This document shows, piece after piece, positions 43,524 to 53,539 of a stretch of DNA of 64,000 nt (positions are counted from its first letter, which is position 1; every line of letters begins with the position of its first letter). The notes beneath the pieces were generated by a model, which ran no database searches, had not been told where the DNA came from, and worked only from the letters and a program-made list of their open reading frames with translations. Origin of the DNA: Auriscalpium vulgare (taxonomy: Eukaryota > Basidiomycota > Agaricomycetes > Russulales > Auriscalpiaceae). The translations under genes and the position numbers were made by a program. Location of the stretch: assembly GCA_019915015.1 (NCBI GenBank), contig JAHBBC010000022.1, forward strand, positions 372,001 to 436,000, in the 5' to 3' direction.

Positions 43524-46200
43524 CTTTCCTCCTTCCCTAGTAGCAGAAATACTATGCAATGTACCCCAAATGTACTGCTCCTCAGAAAAGATATCTGAAG
43601 CCCGCTGGAAAGTCTCCGGCTTCCAGGTGGCGGTGCCGCAGTGCCGACGAACAATTGGATCACGTGCTCTCATCGTGATGGAACAGTCGTGCGTGTACGC
43701 GTGTCTTCTCACCACCACCTCTCATGCTCGTTTGCTGTTCGAATTCGTCTCGAGACGTATCATTCCCACCCTGACACCGCATCACTTGTACCTAAGTGCC
43801 AACTTGGGGCGGCCCAACGGATTCGACACTTCGGTGGCGACCAGGGTGCTTCCCAGACTGGGTGTCAGTTATGTGTTATGCCGTCCTCGGAGTTTTCGAG
43901 AGCATTCTTGTGTGCTTCCCTATACTATCTGCCACCTCGTCCTGCTCATAACCATGCTGCTCCCTCCTCAACCACAGAACATCCTCAATGGCCTGCCTGA
44001 CAGGTGAGTTTTATCTAAAGTTTCTACAAGCTACTTTTATATTACGGCGCTGCCTCGATCAGTTGCACGAGCTGTCCAATTTGCTGAGCTCGTCATGAAG
44101 GACGTCTTGCGACGTCACTACGTGGCAGCGCGCGGGCGCTGCATATTTTCCTCCCTTGACGCCCTTTGCCACTGACTCCAAGCCGTCTACACCGCCTTTG
44201 ACACTGCGCCAACGCGCGCCGTCACGCCTCGGTGCTCAACAGCGCCAGCGCATCGCGACGCCCTCAACAACATGCCGAGTACCACCGCCACGTCACCGCG
44301 CTCAACAGCGCCAGCGCATCAACATGCGCTCGACGATGTGCCGCGCGCCGGCGCCACGTCATTGCACTTAGCCGCGCGTGCTCGAGGAAATGAGAAGGCG
44401 GAGAAGAAGGCTGAGGAAGGAGAGAGGAGAGGAAGAGGAAGCCGAGGAGACAAGCCCAAGCGGCTCGAGGCCGATGAGCAGGCGTCCCGCGGTAGCTCCC
44501 CATCCCCGCCCCCGCCCCCGCCCTACCGCGCTGCCATGCCCATGACTGCGCCCATTGCGTCGTTTCAGCACGCTGTACGCCTCAACGCGCCCGTTTCTCC
44601 AGCATGCGCGCGCCGCGCCGCCGTTGCACGCGCGCCCACGCCCACCTGCACCCACTCGACGTGCACACCGCTACACCGCCACCGGGTACGCCCCCATCTA
44701 CACCTCGTGTGCGCCGTGGCACAGCAGCTCGGGAAACTCCCGCGCGGTGGGCGGGGCGAGTGCACGCTCGAGGACGAGACGTCAAAGTAGCGCCGCGCCA
44801 TGTCATGCGCAGCGGCGGCCAACGCTGCGCCACGATGCACGTCCTCGGCCTTTCGTCCACACTCCCAATGCCCCCGAACGCGACGAACACGCACAGCGCG
44901 ATCCCGCTGCTCCACCGCTGCGCCTCCCTCCCGCGCATCCCAACGCCCCACATTGACCGGCTGCGGCGACGTCCAGCTGCCTGCGCAAGTCGCGCGCGAG
45001 CATCCCGCCTGAGCAGTCCTCCTGGACGCCGCCGCCAAGACGTCGGGACGCGTTGTCGACACCAGCCCCGCATCTTCTTCGACTCGTCACGCAGCCTTCC
45101 CGTCGTGCCTCAGCATTTGCGCACGCCGTTGCTGCGCGATTGCGGCTGCCCACGTTTGCGCGGTGGCACGTCCAGCGACGCTCAGTCGTTGCGCATCTCG
45201 CCGCTCCTGCTTGGACTCTACATGCCTGACGCCCGCATCGAATGTGCCGTGTGGCCCTCCCACTCTTCTCTCGCCCTCTCCAGCTCTCTGGACCCACCAT
45301 CATGCTCCTTCCCACGTCCACGCACCTCGCACGACATTCCTGGACGCCCCTGCGAGCGGCATTCTCGTGCGCGCGCTGAATGCCTTACACGGTGTCCACG
45401 CCGCCACACGTGCCGTGGACACGGCCGCTTGCGCTCTCACCAGCGGCCATTTTGCAGCGCCATTCGCCTGCACGGCGCTGCGGGGCAACACCAGCCCACC
45501 AGGTGCCGCGTGGCGTCCAAAATTGGCACGCACCTGCCATCGATCAGCGGACGCCGCGTCGGACGCCTCGCAGCGCGCCCAGAGCCCCACGCATGCGAAC
45601 GCCGCCATCGACGCACCGCCGTCCTTGCCACATGCCTCTTGCCACATGCCTTGAGCGTGGACGCCGCACTGGACTCCGTAGCGTGCGCCTGATGGCTTCA
45701 GCCTGCGACAACTTCCCTGGACGCCTCCGCCAAATGCCATTGCCAGCGTGGCTGAAGGATGGACGCCGCGCTGCAATTCCCATCGGCGGCGCCTCGCTGG
45801 ACGCCACGGGCTATGTTCTTGTCGGCCGGCTCCTGTGGCGTGCTGGCCATCAAGACCGCAACCCGTGCTGACACGCAGCCCATGTTAGCGCACTGCCGTC
45901 CGGGCGTGCACCTTCGGGTGTTGGCGCCGCTCAACTGCCACCTCCTGCTGAAGTTGCCCATAAGCGGGCTCCAGCCGACGTCAGTGCTCCCGTCGCCTAG
46001 ATCATGTTGAGCCTGTAGCCGTGCCATGGTTGGCTATGCAATTTGAGGATGTCAATAAAGTTTCAGATGCATGGGGGTGGTGCAGACGTGCATATGAGAT
46101 GGTAGTGTGAGCGAGGACGCGTTAGTACCTAGCAGTACATTACATCGTATGTCTGCTAACTTACTAATGAAAGAGGAGAGTACACACGAAGGCTTGCAGT

Positions 46201-46288
46201 CGCTGTGCCCGGAAGCGGACCGACAGAGCCGGTGCCGGTGATAGCCGAGTCCAGCCGGCCGCATCAAAATGAACCTCGGTCGTCCCGT
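46201..46288 (-). repeat. Right TIR of the 2.9-kb element
   Basis: The inverted partner of 43434-43523, with a handful of substitutions and one or two small gaps. Host coding sequence (NRSSHKLEIKQDVLDK) begins immediately afterwards. Confidence 0.85.
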
Positions 46289-47165
46289 CAACCGTAGTTC
46301 TCACAAACTAGAGATTAAACAAGATGTGTTAGATAAAATCAAGGATGCTAAAGTCAAAACGACGGTGCTGAAGATCGGATATGTAGACAAAGCGTTGCCC
46401 CAATACTTCGACTTCTCGGACGTTCTCACGTTGCTGGGCATGTGGGACCCAGAGAATCCCGTCAAATTTTTCGTTATGGCCGATAACGTGGACTTCTTTG
46501 CAGATGAAACCCCAATCGCCCACGAGAAAATCAAACTTCGCGGTGTGAAGATTACCGCAGGAGATCACCTCACGTCCAAATACAGCAAGTCATTTTTTTC
46601 GGACGAGCTTCAAGAACTCGTATTGGTTGACACTGGCGCATGGGGTCACAGCACAAAGAGAAGCGAAGATAACTGGTTCACGGAACTGTTAGGCATCAAT
46701 GCCGAATCCTCCGAATCGGCGACCATGCCGAACTTGAAGCGTCTCGCGGTTGAGACGCTCCCAAAGGCGGTGATGCCCACGCTGGAAGTGCTGTCCTTCA
46801 ACGACGTCGTCACAGATATAGAATCTTATAGAAGGCTCATCTATCACTTGCCCTCGTTTGGTTCGAAGTTGAGATACATTGACTTCCACGGAGGCCCCTC
46901 TCAATGGCCCGGGAAGCCCCTCATCGACAAATTGGAGGACACAGCCCTGCCAGACTTGCGGTGCCTTACCGTGACAGGAAGCCTGATGACCTCTCGTTAC
47001 AAGGACAGTCTGCAGACTCTATGCCAGACGAAGGAAGCGATGCTTGTGAAGTCTAACCTTCCTTGGGGCATTCTGGTGAGTATTATCATCTCGATAATAG
47101 CCCGTTTACGATGTGTACTCATGCTATACTCTCTCCAGTGGGGCTCTACCGTTGATTGGGTGTGA
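46289..47165 (+). pseudogene. F-box/LRR-like protein, 3' part after TIR element
   Basis: The host frame resumes as NRSSHKLEIKQDVLDKIKDA and continues KTTVLKIGYVDKALPQYFDF, FFSDELQELVLVDTGAW, ATMPNLKRLAVETLPKAVMP, TLEVLSFNDVVTDIES and ALPDLRCLTVTGSLMTSRYK. This is Leu-rich repeat-like spacing typical of F-box/LRR proteins. A final intron (GTGAGTATT...CTCCAG, about 47074-47138) leads to a short last exon ending VDWV, with a TGA at 47163-47165. Apart from the insertion I see no lesion, so the disruption is probably fairly recent. Confidence 0.8.
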
Positions 47166-48590
47166 TACTGGCTCGGTCACATACGCTGTCGCTTCGTTTA
47201 ACAGACTTTTTATGACGATTTTAGTTTACGCGTATTTATAGAGTGGTGTCCTGTATTCCGTGCCTAGCTGGCGTGTACCTAGAAACACGCTGGCGTACTT
47301 GTACTTATCCTCCCGAGTCACAGCGCGTAGCTGATAAGTACACATGCTTCCACACCTCCAGCCGCTCTATCCAAATAAAGATCTTGCACTTGCACCAATC
47401 AGAGAGATCGGAGCCGTCTTGCCTCGCAGCGTCCACAAATACTCCTTTCCACCAGTGACAGTCTCCACACATCTGCCCCCTTTGACTTTCCCTGCGCTTC
47501 TGCGGTCATTGAAAGTGAGCGATGGGACTGCGGCGGTGGTGTGCAGCATACGAACTCGCGCAGGTCACGCACGCTTCGATGCCCGCCGAGGCCTCATAAT
47601 GCGCACGACCGACCAGTGCATCGATGGACGACCAACGTCATTCGGTCGCGGTCCGCTCAACTTGGCCTGTGCCAGAGGCCGCTGCCATCGTTTCGAGAAT
47701 GGGATGTTCATCATATCGGACACGGTTGGTCATGCTCAGGCTTGTCGACGACCCGGCGCGACCGCGGCGCGCAGGGCTGGTGAAGTCGAGTGCTCTGCTC
47801 GCATGCTGGAGGACAACCAAGAGACCATGATTTCAAATACGCCGGTGCATGCTTAGACACATAATTCTGTACGACTGGCAGGGGACCATGGCGGTGGCGC
47901 TGTGGAACGTATACGAGTATGCACATTTACTGCGCCCTGATATCGGAAAGAACAGAGGAATGGCGAAGTACTGACAAGCGGGGCCTGCGAGAGCAATTGA
48001 GGAGCACCTGCGAAGATCGAGGACATGCCCGCTGTCAGCCTAACCCGCACTGCGCGTACAAACAGAAAAGCCAAATGACACACCGCGCACGTCCGGGATC
48101 GGATTCTCGGGCTTTCTGCATATGCAAAGACGGGGTAGTCAGCGCGAAGACCAAGTGTGCCCGAGGTGGCGAAGCGTGACGATACGCAAAAGCTGCAGTA
48201 CAGGGTGCGCCCGTCGCGTTGGACGCGCAATTCTGTTGTGACGCAGGCACAACAACAACGAATAGCAGGCTACTGACCTGTGAAAGACCGCCCTGCAACA
48301 CCACCCTGGATGGCTGGGCGCATGGTTGGATGCCCGATACGTCCCTGATGGTATGGAAGATGGCAGCTCGTTGGGGCGGCGCGTCGGACGCTGGGTGCGG
48401 GGCGGGCGCGAGTTGTGGGGACATTGGTCGATGATGCGACGACCGCTCCCGCTAGCAGAGCGTAGAACCGGAAAACAGGCCTGCTCGGTCCAGACTTGAT
48501 CTCGCCTTTATCTGCCCACGCAGCACATCTATTCTCCTTGGGATGAGGCATCCATCGTCATCCGCTCTGCAGTCCTAGGCTAGCACTCGC
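47166..48590. other. Intergenic region, no gene seen
   Basis: Overlapping ORFs on both strands match no family I recognise. AT-rich sequence directly follows the F-box stop. No repeats or promoters stand out. Confidence 0.4.
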
Positions 48591-51000
48591 CTCGAATGAA
48601 TCACAGCTCAACCAGTGATTTGGGAGCAGATTTGATTGAACACATACGCGGTATCTATCGTCTGGGTAGGAATTCTGCAAATGCGAGTAGGAAGGGGAGA
48701 AGTTTGCGAGACGCTGCCGCGTCGCGGGCCACCGGCAAAAATATTTTTATGCTCCGATCGAAATCGCCGGGCAGCGCCGTCCTCGCCTTGTCCTCGCCTT
48801 GCAAATTGCCCACGTCGACCCCGTCGCTCTCTGTCCTACCATTCTACCTATGTCCCTCCTCGCCTGGGTCTTTCAGCATGCTAGCATATTACCGATCAAT
48901 AATGTGGCGCAATCCCGACATCTCTCACCGGCTCAAGAGCCGTGATCTTGACCCCTCCCACCGCGCGACAAGCACAATGGGCGATTGATTGGCTCCGCGG
49001 GATACTGGATAGGCGTTCATGTCCATGATGCGGATGTAGCCTTGCTTCAGAACGTTTGGTGAGCAGCCCTAGTTCCCGCATCGACGGTCGATCGCGTCGT
49101 CTTTTCTGATAAGCCATGTCGTTTTTGTCGCGCAGTCCCCTCACGATCTTCCTCTACCCACGGCATCATCCCACCCACGACATCATCCCACCCACGACAT
49201 CATCAATGTCTCTCGACGTACCTCAATTCTCATTCTCGACGCCGTGGGATGAAAGCCCTGAATCCTACTCTAGCGAAATGACACGCCTCGCTCTCGCCTC
49301 TCATACTCCCCACCATGCCACCCTCCCTGCGCCCTCTTCCACACTCGGCGATCCACGATACCATCCGCAGTCTCCATGTCGTCGACGTCGCCGCGTCTCC
49401 CGTCCCGCAGCTCGCACAAGACTAGGCCACGGGGTTGTCAAGGCGATACTTCATCATCACCATCGTGAGCAGCTCTACTTTCCGCCTCGACGGTCCACTG
49501 CGCGGTCTTGTCTGACCATCCATGTCGTTGCGCAGTCTCCTAGCGGGGGGCTCTGAAGCACAGCGTGCTCCCCACGGACACACCCAGCACTCGCGTCTCA
49601 TAAATCCGACTGCGCCATCCTCTCTTCGCTATTGCCCCGTAACCATGCGGACGCTTCCGACCCGTCGAGGCGGATCCTCTGCGGGCCACGGACGAGCTCG
49701 TGACGCAACATTTCGTAGGCGCGGCCGGCGGACGGGTGGATTGTATGCGCTCGGGCGAGCGAGCACATCTAAGGCAGGGGCTGCGAAAGGCGAGGGCGTC
49801 ATTCATGTGGTGCGTGGGCCACCTGTCGTGGATGTATTATGTGGACACTGACATTCGGTACAGGTACTGAGTCTACGACATCGCGCCCCGGCGACCTTCG
49901 CCCAGTCGCGCGCCCATCAGACGGCCTCCAAACGCGCGCACACGGACCGCACATCACATTTCCCACCACGAGGCCCATCCTCCGCGTCTCCACTCTCCCG
50001 CTTGGGTTGCCGCCGCCCTTTGCTAGCCCCCGGCCGACGCCTTACGCGCATCTCCCGCCGCACGAGCAGCAACACGTTCATCTGCATGCGGTTCTTTTGC
50101 GTGTGAGGACGTCGGCCGCGTGTGTCGAGTGGGGGAGGAGCAAGGCTGTGTCGAGAGCGAGGTGGCGGCGGAAGCGGGCGGGCTGCCCGCTGTATATGTA
50201 TCTCTATGAGTATGTGTCCGTCGTGTCACGGCGTGCAAACGAATCGCAGATCTGCGCGCCTGCCTCCCGCGAGATCCTTCTACGCAGCCCTTCCGCTGAT
50301 GCCCGACAGCGACGTGCACAGATCAGATCAGCCTCTGCTGAAGCCTCGCGTGTCGACCCTCGGCACGCGCACGGCATCGTCTACTGGCTCCCATAGAACG
50401 CCTTCTGCACTCGCACCCTTGGCCGTGGTGGTGCTGCAACAGTCGCGACAAACCGGTGGACGCGCGCGCCTCGATTCACAGCGGCCGATCCTTCCGCCGT
50501 ACACGTCTTAGGCACAGAAGCACGGCGCAACACGCCCCTCCGCCTCTCGGCAGCGCATCCACTGACTCCAGCCCAGCCCGTTATCCATCGCTCTGCAGTG
50601 GCTTCCTCATTGATGGGGATCACGCAGGAGTGCGGCAGTGGGTGGAGCGCGCTGTGTCGAGGCGAATCTCGATCTCTGCTCCTCGACGGCCCGCCATCCG
50701 ATTCTTCTGCGCAGACATTCGACCGGCCATCCGCCCACCTGCCCTGCGTGCCCATCCTGCAGCTGGTGGACTGCGAGCCTAAGTGTCCGGAGAAGAGAAC
50801 GGTCCCGACGAAGCACGACCCGCGCGCCCCCTGTACTAGACAGCACTACGCCGTCCACGTCTTTGCGCCTTCGTTTGCTCGCCGCGCTCATCGTGGTGCT
50901 GCTTCAAGACCCTCAGCGCGCTGCTCTACCAGAGATGTACCGGCATGGGCTCTCCACGCTCCTCAATCAAGAACCGCTCGCGTTTAGGCACGAATAAACA
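48591..51000. repeat. Dispersed GC-rich block A
   Basis: Large parts align by eye with block C (60.3-63.5 kb) and with parts of blocks B (55.4-57.1) and D (29.1-29.9). Shared landmarks are TGCTCCGATCGAAAT, TCGACGCCGTGGGATGA, TTTCCGCCTCGACG, the run around CGCGAGATCCTTCT and CAGATCAGCCTCTG, and ACACGTCTTAGGCACAGAAG. No continuous reading frame survives. The start at 49206 (MSLDVPQFSFSTPWDES) may be the relic of a gene, since the matching place in block C reads similarly for about 20 codons. Confidence 0.6.
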
Positions 51001-52002
51001 GGCCATCGTCGTATAAGGTTTGTGCAGCAGTGACATATGTAGATCGCGTGCGGAAGAATACAAGAGATTGGTATCTTGCCCAACAGCCGGTGCACGCACA
51101 AATTCTGGCTAGGCAACGCCTATCCCCAAAGAACATGAGAGCTGTGCTATGACCGCACGTCCCGGTTGCAAGGCAGGCACGTCATACTATCCTTAGCGGT
51201 AATTGCGGCGAATCACAGAGCTAGGAACCCTAGTATGCCGGCTACAGAAGACCCCCAACGCCCGCGGTCTTCTGCTTTGACAACGAATTTGGCGGATATC
51301 TTCCGCGCCGTGAACACTCCCAGGTCATCCCAGTCGGAGTCGGGAGCTGTGGTGCCTAGAGCTTTGTACCCCTTTGGGAACTTCACAAACTCTAGATCTG
51401 TGGCCCCGACTCTTTTTCATTCCGTCCTATGCATATGGCGCTCTGCCTCTTGTCGCGCAGATTATGAGGTCTTGGCGCCGCGTCGCAAGCTTAAGATGGC
51501 ACGTCGACATTGAATGAAACGAATCACGTACGCTACGCAAGTGGGGCGCAACTGGTTAGTGGGGTCCTCTGCAGAAGCTTGCGTCATAGCGTTGGATGCA
51601 TGTACGTTCGTCGCCCGTTAAACACCTAGAAGAATTGAGTAACGTGTTTTCCGCAGCCCACGAGAAATATGTTGCGTGCCGCTCGAGGCAGTGTGGCGAG
51701 GCGTGATTGCTCGAGCTATCGTCGACGCCGGGGTAAACTTGCTCGGGGCGATTACTCTGCGGAAGACGCCATGCGCGACTACCTATGCCCACGTAGCGGG
51801 CGTAGCCACAGAATTGCGTCGACGTTCTACGCTTGGATCTGCATGGCCACGAGGCTCGTCACACACGTTGTCCACGCGATGCGGCTCCGGGCGCATAACA
51901 GCTACGTTATTCTTTTGAACGTCTTTCACTGCTGCGCAACATTGCGTGCAGCTCCCAGTGGCTGCACGTCGCTCGCGCCCATCCACGAGGTGAAATTATG
52001 TC
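51001..52002. other. Intergenic region, no gene seen
   Basis: There is only short ORF noise between block A and the LTR element. The ORF at 51166-51513 has no recognisable domain. I cannot support a gene. Confidence 0.4.
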
Positions 52003-52007
52003 GTGTG

Positions 52008-52141
52008 TATGAGAATCAAAGTATGATTGCAGGGGAGGTGACCGGAGAGAGTGAAGAAAGTACGAGCACGACGCGCGCATACAGCGACGCGGATTACGTA
52101 AGTATGTACCCTACGACGAGCGATGACCCACATCGCCAACA
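52008..52141 (-). repeat. 3' LTR of the Gag-only element
   Basis: Identical over 134 bp to 53315-53448. It is the downstream LTR on the minus strand. Confidence 0.92.
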
Positions 52142-52212
52142 CAACCTCTTGGGTCAAGCGAGTCCATATTAAACGAATGGGTATTAAAAAGAATGTGAGG
52201 AGTATGGAGGAA

Positions 52213-53043
52213 TTAAAAAGTGAGCTGGGACTTATCAACCTCTTCATCGCGCGCCATATGCACCTTCTCCCTACGCGGTTCCTCTTCATCGTCCTCGAAC
52301 CTTGCCCGGGGCTGCTTCGGGGAGGGACACTGGGAGGCCATGTGACCACGACCACGACAGTTGTAACAGCGCATGTCGGAATGCGAAGGCGGCGCAAAAC
52401 GCAGCTTGCCACGAGACAAGTTGGTGCTCTCGGACTTGTCGGTGCGCCCACCCCAGAGATCCACGTCCAGAGTCTGCTCAAGGAGCTGACGAGTTTCCTC
52501 GTTGAGGAGACGGGTGACAACATTGTCGATAGTGAGCTCGTCGACAGGGGTGGACTCGAGGGAGACGATAAGGGGAGCAAAGGAGGGAGGGAGATGCTGG
52601 GTGAGCGCCATGATGACGTCCATATCCTCGAGCTTGTAGCCAGCAGCTTTGAGGTGGAAGGCAGCCGTGCGAACCTGGGCTACCCACGACTGCATGGACT
52701 GGTTGTCACGCTTCGCCATCTCGAAGAGGCGGCGACGGAGAGACATGAGGGTGCCGAAACCACGTGAGCGATGGATGCGCTCGAGGTTGGTCCATACCTC
52801 GCGAACGTCCTTGGACTGGGCATGGGGGAGTTGGGAAGGCTCGAGGTGCAGGATGATCTTGGCACGGGCAAGGCGTTCTTTACGAGCAAAGGTTTTCACA
52901 CCTTTGGAATTTGGACCCGTATGCGGCATCATCTCCTCCCCGCTGACCACATCCCACAACTCCTTCTCCTCCAGCAAGGCCTCCATCTGAATGACCCACG
53001 TCGAGTAGTTCTCCTCGTTGAGTTTCTCGATACCGGAGGTCAT
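52213..53043 (-). CDS. Copia-type Gag polyprotein
   Basis: A single open frame of 276 codons starts MTSGIEKLNEENYSTWVIQM, the typical UBN2/copia Gag opening (K-L-N-x-x-N-Y-x-x-W). It continues with helical capsid-like blocks (AKIILHLEPSQLPHAQSKDV, VREVWTNLERIHRSRGFGTL, LFEMAKRDNQSMQSWVAQVR, ALTQHLPPSFAPLIVSLEST). Near the C-terminus is one zinc knuckle, CYNCRGRGHMASQC (CX2CX4HX4C). The C-terminal tail is acidic and ends DKSQLTF. The frame shows no damage. Gag would form particles packaging the element RNA. Conservation of the intact frame suggests it is still selected or very young. Confidence 0.92.
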   Translation of the reverse strand: MTSGIEKLNEENYSTWVIQMEALLEEKELWDVVSGEEMMPHTGPNSKGVKTFARKERLARAKIILHLEPSQLPHAQSKDVREVWTNLERIHRSRGFGTLMSLRRRLFEMAKRDNQSMQSWVAQVRTAAFHLKAAGYKLEDMDVIMALTQHLPPSFAPLIVSLESTPVDELTIDNVVTRLLNEETRQLLEQTLDVDLWGGRTDKSESTNLSRGKLRFAPPSHSDMRCYNCRGRGHMASQCPSPKQPRARFEDDEEEPRREKVHMARDEEVDKSQLTF

Positions 53044-53302
53044 CGTAGTGATGTGGTGATGTGGCGAAAGATTGTCGAGGGCGGAGATGATTCAATGACG
53101 GGAAGGGAAGGGAAGGGAAGGCTGGATTCTTGCTCTAGCTGGCGCACTGGGGAGACTGGCTGGATTCTCGCTCTAGCTGGCAACTGGCTGGATATGCTCT
53201 AGCTGGCAACTGGCTGGATATGAGGCTCTAGCTGGCCGGGGGTGACTGAATCGGGTCAAGAGCAAAGGAAGAATGATACTAGGGGGCTAAGAGCGACGAG
53301 CA
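53044..53302 (-). other. 5' leader of Gag-only element, with short tandem repeat
   Basis: Between primer site and gag ATG the leader contains several tandem copies of a phrase of about 26 bp built on GCTCTAGCTGGCAACTGGCT (53135-53240) and a GGAAGGGAAGG run (53100-53120). It is not coding and may hold packaging signals. Confidence 0.6.
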
Positions 53303-53314
53303 GGGCCCATAACC
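53303..53314 (-). other. Primer-binding site, half-tRNA-iMet type
   Basis: On the minus strand the 12 bases directly following the 5' LTR are GGTTATGGGCCC, complementary to the GGGCCCAUAACC loop/stem region of eukaryotic initiator tRNA-Met. Internal priming of this kind is known for copia elements. Confidence 0.75.
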
Positions 53315-53448
53315 TATGAGAATCAAAGTATGATTGCAGGGGAGGTGACCGGAGAGAGTGAAGAAAGTACGAGCACGACGCGCGCATACAGCGACGCGGA
53401 TTACGTAAGTATGTACCCTACGACGAGCGATGACCCACATCGCCAACA
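53315..53448 (-). repeat. 5' LTR of the Gag-only element
   Basis: The upstream LTR on the minus strand, identical to 52008-52141 and followed outward by the TSD GTGTG at 53449-53453. Confidence 0.92.
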
Positions 53449-53481
53449 GTGTGGTAGGTGCACGTTGGAGCCTGCTATCGG

Positions 53482-53488
53482 TATAAAG
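53482..53488 (+). promoter_or_regulatory. TATA box of F-box/LRR-like gene
   Basis: TATAAAG lies 52 bp upstream of the ATG at 53540 and only 29 bp beyond the LTR element's TSD. The retroelement therefore inserted directly upstream of this core promoter. Confidence 0.6.
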
Positions 53489-53539
53489 CTAGCCAGCGAA
53501 TACAAGTAGACTCCATCACTCAGCCTCTCCATCGTACCA

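Larger units (their letters stand above)
43434..46288. mobile_element. 2.9-kb non-autonomous TIR element inside an F-box gene
   Basis: Both ends carry a roughly 90-bp inverted repeat beginning ACGGGACGACCGAGGTTC (43434-43523 and the complement of 46201-46288), about 90% identical by eye. The host F-box reading frame is open up to the left end and resumes after the right end. The interior holds no recognisable transposase. There is an open frame from about 43500 to 44003 of unknown identity, then about 1.8 kb of GC-rich, internally repetitive sequence with many TGGACGCCGC-like phrases and a purine-rich segment at 44385-44460. I could not find a clear target-site duplication. It is probably a non-autonomous DNA transposon, perhaps with captured host sequence. 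Confidence 0.75.
52008..53448 (-). mobile_element. Gag-only copia-type LTR retrotransposon, 1.44 kb
   Basis: Two identical 134-bp direct repeats (52008-52141 and 53315-53448) flank a single gag gene on the minus strand. Read on that strand, the LTR begins TGTTGGCGATG, the usual copia-type start. The 5-bp duplication GTGTG abuts both outer ends (52003-52007 and 53449-53453). Next to the 5' LTR is GGTTATGGGCCC, complementary to the anticodon-loop region of initiator tRNA-Met, the half-tRNA primer site known from copia elements. Only about 70 bp separate the gag stop from the 3' LTR, so no protease, integrase or reverse transcriptase is encoded. It resembles the terminal-repeat-with-GAG (TR-GAG) class described in plants and would need trans help to move. 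LTR identity implies recent insertion. Confidence 0.9.

Noticed and set aside
44150..45900. Long GC-rich ORFs on both strands (e.g. 44604-45692, 45300-45776)
   Set aside because: They overlap one another in all frames, have repetitive Arg/Pro/Ala composition and lie inside a TIR element interior; no domain is recognisable.
43434..46288. Target-site duplication for the 2.9-kb TIR element
   Set aside because: GTTCTC occurs on both flanks but not at equal distance from the TIR ends, so I do not count it as a TSD.
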